From assembly GCF_034321785.1 (NCBI RefSeq), contig NZ_JAXLPB010000001.1, positions 62,001 to 126,000 of the forward strand: a DNA stretch of 64,000 nucleotides. The letters run 5' to 3'. Both the position numbers and the translations under genes were made by a program. Numbering within the stretch: position 1 is the stretch's first letter; every line of letters begins with the position of its first letter. The notes under the pieces were generated by a model. That model searched no databases and was not told the DNA's origin. It saw only the letters and a list, made by a program, of their open reading frames with translations. This stretch comes from Fulvimarina uroteuthidis. Its GTDB lineage: Bacteria; Pseudomonadota; Alphaproteobacteria; Rhizobiales; Rhizobiaceae. Positions 1-11,241 of this stretch are shown piece by piece.

Positions 1-810
1 CAGCGCCGAAATGTGCGAATGGAACAGGAGGGGCGAGCCCTGGCGCATGGCGTCCTGATAGGTTCCGAATTCGGGCATCGCCTCGTTTAGGAACCAGCGC
101 AGATAATGCAGCGCCTGGCGGCGGGTGACCGGATAGTCGAAATCGTCCAGCGTGCCGAAATGGTTGCCGAAGCGCGAGCGCACGAGGTCGAGAACGTCCC
201 GTGTCGTCGCGTCCACGGCATAGGTCGGACGCTCGGGCGGCGTGATCCGCGCCTTCAGCGGTTCCCGGTTCTGATGGTCGAAGTTCCACTTGCCCTCGAC
301 CGGCTCGTCGCCCTCCATCAGGAAACCGGTCCGGCGCCGCATCTCGCGGTAGAAGTACTCCATGCGCAGTTCCTTGCGCCCCTCGGCCCACGCATCGAAC
401 GTTCCGTGGTCGCACAGGAACCGGTCGTCCGGCCGGATCTCGACCTCGACGTCGAGGGTCTCGCGCCAGTCCTTCATCATCTGCAGGACGCGCCATTCGC
501 CGGGTTCGGTCACCACGACGCTCGTGGGCCCGTGCCGGGCGACGGCGCGCTTCAATTCGTCGGTGAACGATCCCGTGTTCGCCTCGTCATCGAGCGTGAC
601 GTAATCGACGGTGACGCCGCGCCCGCGCAGATCGCCCGCAAAATGCCGCATGGCGGAAAACAGAAACGCGATCTTGCGCTGGTGGTGGCGGACATAGTTC
701 GCCTCGTCCGCGACCTCGCACATGAAGACGATATCGCCCTCGGCCAGATCGCGCAGGGCGGACAGCTCGCGACTCAACTGGTCGCCGAGGACGAGGCGCA
801 GGCAGGCCAA
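1..810 (-). CDS. Cryptochrome/photolyase of the PhrB (FeS-BCP, prokaryotic 6-4) class, 3' end cut by the window
   Basis: Seen: an open minus-strand frame of 270 codons with no stop, running off the left edge. The product begins MACLRLVLGDQLS and contains MEYFYREMRRRTGFLM, GKWNFDHQNREPLKAR, YPVTRRQALHYLRWF and LFHSHISA. These are the typical blocks of the DPRP/PhrB family, flavin-dependent enzymes that repair UV (6-4) photoproducts or act as cryptochromes. The C-terminal region that carries the iron-sulfur cysteines lies outside the window. The start is TTG at 810: an in-frame TGA lies three codons upstream, and AGGAG sits 10 bases before the TTG. The SDR gene stops 6 bases upstream, so the two are probably co-transcribed. 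Family assignment is firm; repair versus photoreceptor role cannot be told here. Confidence 0.88.
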   Translation of the reverse strand, partial: MACLRLVLGDQLSRELSALRDLAEGDIVFMCEVADEANYVRHHQRKIAFLFSAMRHFAGDLRGRGVTVDYVTLDDEANTGSFTDELKRAVARHGPTSVVVTEPGEWRVLQMMKDWRETLDVEVEIRPDDRFLCDHGTFDAWAEGRKELRMEYFYREMRRRTGFLMEGDEPVEGKWNFDHQNREPLKARITPPERPTYAVDATTRDVLDLVRSRFGNHFGTLDDFDYPVTRRQALHYLRWFLNEAMPEFGTYQDAMRQGSPLLFHSHISAL

Positions 811-816
811 TTCGGA

Positions 817-1545
817 TCAGCTCCTCATGACGCGGATGGAGGAGCGCCCGCCATCGACGCCGATGACCTGCCCGGTGATCCACGATCCCGCATCGGTCAG
901 CAGCAGTTCGCCCATGGCCGCGATATCGTCCGGTGTGCCGAGGCGCGGGATCGCATGCATCTTCGCGACGGCATCGGCCATCTTCTCGTTGCCGGCGACC
1001 GTCTGGCCGAGCGGCGTATCGACCAGCGAGGGTGCGATGGCGTTGACGCGCACCTTCGGCGCGAACTCCGTGGCAAGGGTGTGCACGAGCCCGACGACCG
1101 CGCCCTTCGCCATGGCGATGGAGGCATGGGCCGAAAAGCCCTGATCGACAGCGATCGTCGAAAAGAACAGCGCACTTGCCCCGGTCTCACTGGCCGAAAG
1201 GGCCTTGGCCGAGCCCTGGAAAGCCATGGCCGCACCCAGGGCGTTGAGCCTGAAATCGGTCAGCAAATCGTCCGCGGTCAACTTGGCGAACGGTTTGAGA
1301 TTGATCGATCCGACCGCATAGCAGAGCCCGTCCAGAACGTCGCCGGCCTCTGCGGCACAGGCCGCGATCGCCCCTTCGTCCATCACGTCGCAGACGATCG
1401 TCTTCGCCGACAGCGCTTCGCCGATCCTGGCAAGTTCGGATTCGTTGCGGCCCGCCAGAACCAGTTCGTGTCCGGCCTTCGAAAGCCGCCGCGCGATCGC
1501 CGCCCCGATGCCGCCATTGCCGCCGTAAATCAGATACCGTCCCAT
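817..1545 (-). CDS. SDR-family oxidoreductase lacking the catalytic tyrosine
   Basis: A 242-residue short-chain dehydrogenase-like protein. Seen: a nucleotide-binding GGNGGIG loop at residues 8-14, an NAG-like region replaced by CYAVGS, Asn101 in RLNALGA, Ser129, Lys147, the post-active-site VRVNAIAPSLVDTP and the C-terminal GVDGG. The canonical YxxxK motif reads IAMAK, so Ile143 stands where the catalytic Tyr should be. Fold and cofactor binding look intact, but classical hydride-transfer chemistry is doubtful. The gene ends 6 bases before the photolyase TTG start, which suggests a shared transcript and perhaps a role linked to the photolyase or its flavin/antenna cofactor (inference). It is divergent from the GGDEF gene. 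Confidence 0.85.
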   Translation of the reverse strand: MGRYLIYGGNGGIGAAIARRLSKAGHELVLAGRNESELARIGEALSAKTIVCDVMDEGAIAACAAEAGDVLDGLCYAVGSINLKPFAKLTADDLLTDFRLNALGAAMAFQGSAKALSASETGASALFFSTIAVDQGFSAHASIAMAKGAVVGLVHTLATEFAPKVRVNAIAPSLVDTPLGQTVAGNEKMADAVAKMHAIPRLGTPDDIAAMGELLLTDAGSWITGQVIGVDGGRSSIRVMRS

Positions 1546-1732
1546 GAGCCGTCCTCTCCGCGCACCAATGCAGGAAGAAATGGCCGGAAAGGACGGCGTA
1601 TCAACTGCGGCGCGCAGCCACGGCTCGCCGGGTCGACAATCGCCCGAACGATAAACGCGTAACCATGCTCGCCTACGAAATCTTCAGGTTCGTTTTTTAT
1701 TCTTGGGGAATAACGAAGAGAGATCTGCCACG

Positions 1733-3184
1733 ATGAGCCCGCTTGAACAGAGCGTCGACGATGCCCTGACGCACGTTGTTGTCCTGATGCTGGCGCTCAT
1801 GAGTGTCCTCTTCATCGCGATCATCTCGCTGAGCCAATATCAGACAGCCAGGGCCCAACACAGAGAAGCCCAACTCGCCAAGTCGACACTCGACGTCCGC
1901 GGCGACCTTATTGGCGGACTGGCTTACGACTATTCGACCTGGGAAGACCTGGTCGAGAAACTCGTAGCCGGGAGAGATTTCGATTGGGCCGACGAGAATG
2001 TCGGAAAATGGGTCTTCGATAATAATCATTTCAACGTCACCGCCATCGTCGCGCCCGATGGATCGACGATTTACGCAAGCGTCGACGGTGTTCGCACGGA
2101 CGCCGATGTGCACACCATCCTCGAAGGAGGCGTCGACCAGCTCATCGCCGAATTTCGAGATGGCGCACCGGGCAAAACCCATTCGGCTCTGCTGTCGGAC
2201 AAGGGCGCACCAACCATTGCCGCAATCGCGCCGATCACGCCGACACCCGATGTCAAGAAACCCCGAAGCAAATATCATCTTCTGATATTTGCAGAAACGC
2301 TGAGCGGCGCCACGCTGAACCAAATGGGACGCGACTATCTATTGCCCAATCTGCGTCGGACAGGCGCCGCGATCAACGCGCCAAACGACGGTATATCGAT
2401 CCCCCTTATCACGGCGAGCGGAGAAACACTGGGCCATCTGACATGGGATGGCGCGTCGCCGGGCATCACATTGCTGAAATTCGCGATCCCGATCTGGGCC
2501 GTGTTGTGTATCGTGTTTGCCCTCCTGATGAAGTTCTTCATGCGAACGGTCACGCTGAGCGCGCAACGGCTTCGCGCGAGCCAGCACCGGGCGACCCATG
2601 ATTCCCTGACAGGGCTTGGCAATCGCGCCCTTCTGGATGATTTCTTCGAACTGTCGGCGCTGTTGGAGGCTGGTGCCGACGCGAAACCGCTTTCGATCCT
2701 CTATCTCGATCTCGATGGTTTCAAGCAGATCAACGATCTGCACGGCCACCAGGCGGGGGACGAAGTTCTCAGAACGATCGGCGCCCGAATATCCGCATTC
2801 GTCACCAGAGGCGATCTGGCCGTGCGGCTGGGTGGCGACGAATTCGTTCTGGTCCTTAACGCAAAGTGGGAGACAGACGGCATCGAAACAGTCGGGCGCA
2901 CGATCATCGAATCGGTGGAGCGACCGATCCATGTCTCGGGCGGAGCTTCAGTTTCGGTCGGCGTGACGATCGGCGTCTCTCTGGCGCCCCATGACGGCAC
3001 GACCGCCGAGACGCTTCTGAGACAGGCCGACGACGCCTTGCGCTACGGCAAGGCGCTTGGCAAGCGTCAGGTGTTCTTTTACCGGAACTTACCGGCGGAG
3101 CCGGGTGACAGGGACAGTCGGCCCGCAGGCCCTCGAACGGAAGAACCCGACGTCCGCTCTTTTCCGATCGCCATAGCAGGCTGA
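1733..3184 (+). CDS. Membrane CHASE4-like sensor diguanylate cyclase (GGDEF)
   Basis: A 483-residue protein predicted to make cyclic di-GMP at the inner membrane. Seen: a transmembrane helix at about residues 13-33, a periplasmic part with the CHASE4-like signature AYDYSTWEDL, a second helix near 245-270 (FAIPIWAVLCIVFALLM), then a GGDEF domain with DSLTGLGNR, LYLDLDGFKQIND and an intact GGDEF, so it should be catalytically competent. At the usual RxxD inhibitory site the sequence is TRGD, so the Arg is missing and product feedback may be absent. The ATG at 1733 is preferred because it precedes the first helix and follows a GAAGAGAG stretch; a TTG at 1703 is an alternative. No EAL partner is fused. 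Confidence 0.9.
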   Translation: MSPLEQSVDDALTHVVVLMLALMSVLFIAIISLSQYQTARAQHREAQLAKSTLDVRGDLIGGLAYDYSTWEDLVEKLVAGRDFDWADENVGKWVFDNNHFNVTAIVAPDGSTIYASVDGVRTDADVHTILEGGVDQLIAEFRDGAPGKTHSALLSDKGAPTIAAIAPITPTPDVKKPRSKYHLLIFAETLSGATLNQMGRDYLLPNLRRTGAAINAPNDGISIPLITASGETLGHLTWDGASPGITLLKFAIPIWAVLCIVFALLMKFFMRTVTLSAQRLRASQHRATHDSLTGLGNRALLDDFFELSALLEAGADAKPLSILYLDLDGFKQINDLHGHQAGDEVLRTIGARISAFVTRGDLAVRLGGDEFVLVLNAKWETDGIETVGRTIIESVERPIHVSGGASVSVGVTIGVSLAPHDGTTAETLLRQADDALRYGKALGKRQVFFYRNLPAEPGDRDSRPAGPRTEEPDVRSFPIAIAG

Positions 3185-3233
3185 ACCGAAAGCATAGGGT
3201 CTTGGCAGGCGTCTGTTAGGGCGATGTCGAAGC

Positions 3234-4136
3234 TCATTGGACACCGTCAATCGATTTGATGTCGGCAATCAGCCGGTCGGCAAAGGCGCGCACGACGGGT
3301 CTCATGAACCGCACGGACGGATAGGCGAGCACCATCTCGGCTGAACTCACCGCATAATCCGGCAGAACGCGGACAAGCCGGCCATCCCTGAGCGCTTCGC
3401 CGGCAAAGAGCGTCTGGATCGGTCCACAGGCATGGCCGGCGAGAAGCGTGTTCAGGATGACATTCGCATCATTGGTGTGAAGGAAGGGCTGAACCGGGAT
3501 TTCGCGATGAACCCCGTTGCGAGTGAGGGTCAGCATCTTTCGCGGCGAGATGACCTGGGCGGTCGTGACGAGCTTCATGCCTTCCAGACGACCGGGACTG
3601 TCGATCCCGCCAACGGCATCCAGAAAGGCCGGACTTGCGACCAGCAGCCGCTCGACGGTTCCGATCTTGCGCACCACCACATCCTGATTTTCGGGCCGGG
3701 AATATCGGATCGCCATGTCGAAATTGTCGAAGACGAGATCGATGGCGCGGTTTTCGAGGACGAGATCGACCGAGACATTCGGATGGTCACGCTGGAAGGC
3801 CATGACGATCGGATGGATGACCTTTCCGCCGACGCAGGACTGCGCATGTATGCGCAGACTGCCTTCGATCGCGCCTGTCTCGACCCGGATGCCTTCCATC
3901 GCGGCGTCGATCGCGGCAAGCCCGGACCGCGTTGCCTCGTAGAGCGCCTGGCCTGCGGCCGTCGCACGCACATGCCGGGGTGAGCGCTCGAGCAGACGTG
4001 CCTTTACGTGACGCTCGAGATTGGCAAGATGCTTGGAGATCGCCGGCTGGCTGACGCCGAGATCGTCGGCCGCACCGGTCATCGAACCCCGTTCGATCGT
4101 GCGCGCGAAGGCCCGCAACGCGGATGTTACATCCAT
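3234..4136 (-). CDS. LysR-family transcriptional regulator
   Basis: A 300-residue DNA-binding regulator. Seen: an N-terminal winged helix-turn-helix over the first 60 residues (SMTGAADDLGVSQPAISKHL), followed by the LysR substrate-binding domain (SLRIHAQSCVGGKVIHPIV and later). Length is normal for the family. Two ATGs lie close together; the one at 4136 is chosen because AAGGA ends 6 bases before it, while it directly abuts the ATG at 4142. The gene is divergent from the L,D-transpeptidase gene and convergent with the GGDEF gene. LysR proteins often control a divergent neighbour, but nothing here proves that target; the effector is unknown. Confidence 0.9.
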   Translation of the reverse strand: MDVTSALRAFARTIERGSMTGAADDLGVSQPAISKHLANLERHVKARLLERSPRHVRATAAGQALYEATRSGLAAIDAAMEGIRVETGAIEGSLRIHAQSCVGGKVIHPIVMAFQRDHPNVSVDLVLENRAIDLVFDNFDMAIRYSRPENQDVVVRKIGTVERLLVASPAFLDAVGGIDSPGRLEGMKLVTTAQVISPRKMLTLTRNGVHREIPVQPFLHTNDANVILNTLLAGHACGPIQTLFAGEALRDGRLVRVLPDYAVSSAEMVLAYPSVRFMRPVVRAFADRLIADIKSIDGVQ

Positions 4137-4239
4137 AGCCATTCCTTACGGTTATAGGACCCATGCTCCGATTGCCATTGTTTATAATAGACCCCGAAGT
4201 TTGGGTCATCCCGTTCCGTCCACCACCGCGAAGACCGAC

Positions 4240-4998
4240 ATGACCCATTCACCCAGCCCGCTGACTCGTCGCACCCTTCTCGTCGGCGGTGCCGCGATAG
4301 GACTGGCCGGCTGCACGACTCCACGTCAGCAATCGAGAAACCTCGTCCCGGCACCGCTGCGCGCTGAACAGGCAGACCTGGGCGCGCCGACCGATCCACG
4401 CGAGGCACTGCGCACGAATGAGCTCGACGCACGGTATGCCGCCGTCGTGGACGATGGGCATTCCCTGCCCGCGATCCCCTACTGGAAGATGCAGCCGCGC
4501 TTTTATCGCCAGCGCGTTCCGAACCCCACGGGCGAGCCCGCGGGAACGGTGATCGTCGATACGCCGAACAGGTTCCTCTATCTCGTCGAGGAGGACGGGA
4601 TGGCGATGCGCTACGGCGTTGGCATCGGTCGCGACGGGTTCGAATGGAGCGGCGAAGGCATCATCCATTGGCGCCAGCATTGGCCGCGCTGGAAGGTGCC
4701 GGACGAGATGATCGCGCGCAAGCCGTCGCTGGAGATCTATTCCGTCGCGAACGGCGGCATGGCGCCGGGCATCGACAATCCGCTCGGCGCGCGCGCGCTC
4801 TATATATTTCATGACGGCAAGGACACGCTTTACCGTCTGCACGGGACCCCCGAATGGTGGACCATTGGCGGTGCGAACTCGTCAGGCTGCGTGCGGCTTG
4901 TCAACCAGGACGTGATCGATCTTTATGAGCGCGTTCCATACCATGCGCGCATCGTGGTGCATCAATCACCCATCGGCCAGCAGATCGCCGCCCTCTGA
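4240..4998 (+). CDS. Lipoprotein L,D-transpeptidase (YkuD domain)
   Basis: A 252-residue envelope enzyme expected to form 3-3 peptidoglycan cross-links or attach proteins to peptidoglycan. Seen: a short signal with TRRTLL and a lipobox GLAGC (Cys25), so it is probably a lipidated exported protein, possibly using the Tat route because of the twin Arg. The YkuD domain spans about residues 100-245. Its catalytic block contains His201 in LHGTPEWW and Cys217 in SSGCVRL, both present. The start at 4240 places the signal sequence at the N terminus; an open frame upstream overlaps the LysR gene and is not coding. The substrate preference is not evident from sequence. Confidence 0.92.
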   Translation: MTHSPSPLTRRTLLVGGAAIGLAGCTTPRQQSRNLVPAPLRAEQADLGAPTDPREALRTNELDARYAAVVDDGHSLPAIPYWKMQPRFYRQRVPNPTGEPAGTVIVDTPNRFLYLVEEDGMAMRYGVGIGRDGFEWSGEGIIHWRQHWPRWKVPDEMIARKPSLEIYSVANGGMAPGIDNPLGARALYIFHDGKDTLYRLHGTPEWWTIGGANSSGCVRLVNQDVIDLYERVPYHARIVVHQSPIGQQIAAL

Positions 4999-5009
4999 CG
5001 AACGCCGCC

Positions 5010-5050
5010 AAATCCAAAGAGGGCCGCCTCGAGCGAGCCTCGTTGGATTT
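5010..5050. terminator. Bidirectional terminator between convergent genes
   Basis: A 13-base arm at 5010-5022 (AAATCCAAAGAGG) pairs with 5038-5050 (CCTCGTTGGATTT) with one mismatch. T-runs follow on both strands. It lies between the convergent L,D-transpeptidase and fdxA genes. Confidence 0.6.
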
Positions 5051-5066
5051 TTCACCAGCAGAATCC

Positions 5067-5405
5067 TCAGTCGCCGGAACCGGGCTCGGGGGAGAAGTAC
5101 TTCTCGAACTTGCCTTCCTCGCCGTCGAACTTCTCAGCGTCCTCGGGCTTGTCCTTGGCGATCGTGATGTTCGGCCATTTCTCGGCATATTCGGTGTTGA
5201 TCTTCAACCATTTGTCGAGACCCGGCTCGGTGTCGGGCTTGATCGCCTCCGCCGGGCATTCCGGCTCGCAGACGCCGCAATCGATGCACTCGTCGGGATG
5301 GATGACGAGCATGTTCTCGCCCTCGTAGAAACAATCGACGGGACAGACCTCGACGCAGTCGGTGTATTTGCACTTGATGCAATTGTCCGTCACCAGATAG
5401 GTCAT
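5067..5405 (-). CDS. fdxA: Seven-iron ferredoxin FdxA
   Basis: A 112-residue electron carrier with one [3Fe-4S] and one [4Fe-4S] cluster. Seen: Cys9, Cys12, Cys17 and Cys21 in the first half (DNCIKCKYTDCVEVCP) and Cys40, Cys43, Cys46 and Cys50 in the second (DECIDCGVCEPECP), the FdxA pattern, followed by the acidic C-terminal tail typical of alphaproteobacterial members. The start at 5405 gives MTYLVTDNC, the usual N terminus, with GAGGAA upstream; the open frame continues 15 codons further but without family support. It lies downstream of the S4 and helicase genes on the same strand. No CarD gene follows, although one often does in related genomes. Confidence 0.95.
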   Translation of the reverse strand: MTYLVTDNCIKCKYTDCVEVCPVDCFYEGENMLVIHPDECIDCGVCEPECPAEAIKPDTEPGLDKWLKINTEYAEKWPNITIAKDKPEDAEKFDGEEGKFEKYFSPEPGSGD

Positions 5406-5595
5406 GTAAAATTCCTCGAAATCGTCTCGGTTCTCGTCCGGCACGTCCACGGGACGGCGCGGTGTCCTCGTCGTTTTTGCGAACTATCGGCTGTACTGAA
5501 GTGTTGCAAGGAAAAACGATGTCGCGGCGGCGGGGCTTTGGAGCAAAAGCGGCCCAACCCTCCCGCGTCTGCCGTCCGGGCAAGACGCCTGCGTC

Positions 5596-6061
5596 CTACC
5601 AGGTTTCGCGCATGCTCTTGGCCTTGCGCGCCGTCCGCCGGTCCTTGTCGCGCTGGACCGGGTCCCTGCGGCCCCGTCCGATATCGTCGAACACGCCTTC
5701 CATGACGGCGACCACCGGTTCCGCGGACGGTTCATCCGCCGCGCTTGCCGCGACGGCGGCCGCGGGAACGCTCAGATCCTCGTACAGCGCCTGCGCCTCC
5801 GCCGGAGAGCCGCGCCGTTCGGCAAAACCGGTCACCTTGAGAACGTGGACTCGGCTCGAATAGCTGATCGTCAGAACGTCACCGAGGCGGATGTTGCGCG
5901 CCGGATTGTCGATCTTGTCCTTGTTCAGGCGGACTTTCCTGGTCTCGACGAGCTGCTGGGCGATCCCGCGCGTCTTCACGATCCGTGCGAACACCAGCCA
6001 TTTGTCGATGCGTTGGGAGGCGGCCGCAACCACCTCCGCCTCTTCCACGAACGGGCGACGC

Positions 6062-6072
<11 letters not shown>
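5596..6072 (-). CDS. S4-domain RNA-binding protein (Hsp15-like)
   Basis: A 158-residue basic protein. Seen: an S4 RNA-binding motif from about residue 21 (RIDKWLVFARIVKTRGIA, then VETRKVRLNKDKI and IRLGDVLTI), as in Hsp15, which binds stalled 50S-nascent chain complexes. An Ala-rich linker and a basic Arg/Lys tail follow. The likely start is TTG at 6072, which overlaps the helicase stop codon by 11 bases and implies translational coupling; GTG codons at positions 9 and 14 are alternatives. A role in RNA or ribosome handling with the helicase is inferred from the overlap. Confidence 0.85.
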
Positions 6073-9412
<3,340 letters not shown>

Positions 9413-9511
9413 GACGACCCATATAACAAGTCGCGGCCCGATGCGCAGGGGGCGCACGCCCACGCGTCTTCCTTAGCACACAGGTCCGACGCGTTGCGAT
9501 GGCCGCGAATG

Positions 9512-11143
9512 TCAGCGTTCGCGCGTCAGGAAATGCCGCGCATAGGCCTCGCGCAGCTCAGTCTTCAGGATCTTGCCGGTCGCGGTATGCGGAATTTCAT
9601 CCACGAACACGATGTCGTCGGGAAGCTGCCATTTGGCGACGTGGGCGGAAAGATAATCGCGGATGGAGGCGGCGTCGGGCGTCGTGCCCGGCCGGATCAC
9701 GGCGACCAGGAGCGGCCGCTCGTCCCATTTGGGATGCGGAATGCCGATCACAGCCGCCTCGGCGACATCCGGGTGACCGACCGCGGCGTTTTCCAGGTCG
9801 ATGGACGAGATCCACTCTCCGCCGGACTTGATCACGTCCTTCGAACGGTCCGTGATGCGCATGACGCCGTCGGCGTCGATCGTCGCGACATCGCCGGTCT
9901 TGAACCAGCCCTTGTCGTCCACGAAAGACCCCTCCTGCCGGAAATAGCCGTCCGCCACCCACCAGCCGCGCACCATGAGGTCGCCGAAGCTCGTTCCGTC
10001 GTGGGCGAGCGTCTCGCCGCCGTCTCCGACGATCTCGATCTCGACGCCGTAGAGCGGCCGTCCCTGGCGCGAGCGGATCTCGTCGAGCGCCTGCGCATCG
10101 AGCGTGGCCTCCCCGTGCGAGACGCGAGCGATCGTGCCGAGCGGGCTCAGCTCGGTCATGCCCCAGAAATGCACGATCGTGACGTCGTGGCGCTCACGAA
10201 ACCGCGTGATCAGCGAAACCGGACAGGCCGAACCGCTGACCACGAGCGTGCGCAGCGTCGGCAGGGTCCGGCCCTCCGCCTCCAGAGATTGCAGGACACC
10301 CAGCCAGATCGTCGGGACGCCGCAGGAAATCGTCACCGCTTCCGCCACGACGAGTTCGGTGATGTCCGCACCGCCCAGCTGGTTGCAGGGCAGGACCAGC
10401 TTCGCGCCGGCCAGCATCGCGGCATAGGGAAGTCCCCACGCATTGGCGTGATACATGGACGAGGCCGGCATGACGCAATCGCGGGCGGAAATGCCGAACG
10501 CGTCGGGCATCACCGAGGCATAGGCGTGGAGGATCGTGGAGCGATGGGTGTAGAGAACACCCTTGGGATGACCGGTCGTTCCCGAGGTATAGCAGAGCGC
10601 GGCGGCCGTTTCCTCCGGAAATTCCGGCCATTCGAAGACGTCGTCCTCGGCCGCGAGAAGCTCTTCATAGCAAAGGACGCCGGCAAGTCCCGCATCGTCC
10701 GGCATCTCCTCGCGCCGGCAGAGCGCCACGAAGGTGCGGACCGACCCGCAGTTCCGCGCAATGTCCACCACCAGGTCCGTAAAGGTCGGATCGAAGAACA
10801 ACACCGTGTCTTCGGCATGATCGACGATGTACTGAATCTGATCGATGAAGAGGCGCGGATTGATGGTGTGGCAGACCGCGCCCGACCCCGAGATCGCATA
10901 ATAGAGTTCGAGATGGCGATGGGTGTTCCAGGCGAGCGTTCCGATGCGGTCGCCCGCCGTCACGCCGATGCGGCGAAGCGCGTTGGCAAGCTGGCGGGCG
11001 CGCTGCGCGGTCTCGGCATAGGTCGTGCGATGGATCGAACCGTCGATCTGGCGTGAGACGATCGGCGTCGCCGCGTTCACCCGTGCGGCATGCTCGATGA
11101 GGGAGGAAATCGAAAGCTGTCGATCCTGCATCAGGCCTTGCAT
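9512..11143 (-). CDS. Acyl-CoA ligase, DmdB/long-chain type
   Basis: A 543-residue AMP-forming acyl-CoA synthetase. Seen: the P-loop-like YTSGTTGHPKGV motif, the A5 motif WGMTELSP, the adenylate-binding WFKTGDVATID, and the C-terminal DRSKDVIKSGGEWIS and ATGKILKTELR with the catalytic Lys. The opening MQGLMQDRQLSISSLIEHAAR resembles proteins annotated as 3-(methylthio)propionyl-CoA ligase (DmdB) as well as medium/long-chain fatty acid ligases; substrate cannot be decided by reading. It lies 98 bases downstream of the FadJ-type gene on the same strand and would supply acyl-CoA to that block. Confidence 0.88.
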   Translation of the reverse strand: MQGLMQDRQLSISSLIEHAARVNAATPIVSRQIDGSIHRTTYAETAQRARQLANALRRIGVTAGDRIGTLAWNTHRHLELYYAISGSGAVCHTINPRLFIDQIQYIVDHAEDTVLFFDPTFTDLVVDIARNCGSVRTFVALCRREEMPDDAGLAGVLCYEELLAAEDDVFEWPEFPEETAAALCYTSGTTGHPKGVLYTHRSTILHAYASVMPDAFGISARDCVMPASSMYHANAWGLPYAAMLAGAKLVLPCNQLGGADITELVVAEAVTISCGVPTIWLGVLQSLEAEGRTLPTLRTLVVSGSACPVSLITRFRERHDVTIVHFWGMTELSPLGTIARVSHGEATLDAQALDEIRSRQGRPLYGVEIEIVGDGGETLAHDGTSFGDLMVRGWWVADGYFRQEGSFVDDKGWFKTGDVATIDADGVMRITDRSKDVIKSGGEWISSIDLENAAVGHPDVAEAAVIGIPHPKWDERPLLVAVIRPGTTPDAASIRDYLSAHVAKWQLPDDIVFVDEIPHTATGKILKTELREAYARHFLTRER

Positions 11144-11241
11144 CGCGAACCACTCCCTGCCGCTTCATCGCAAATCCGTGCCATAGCGCAATTTGCTGCA
11201 CTGCGGCAAACGATGAAACGGCAGGGCCGGATCCAAGGGCG

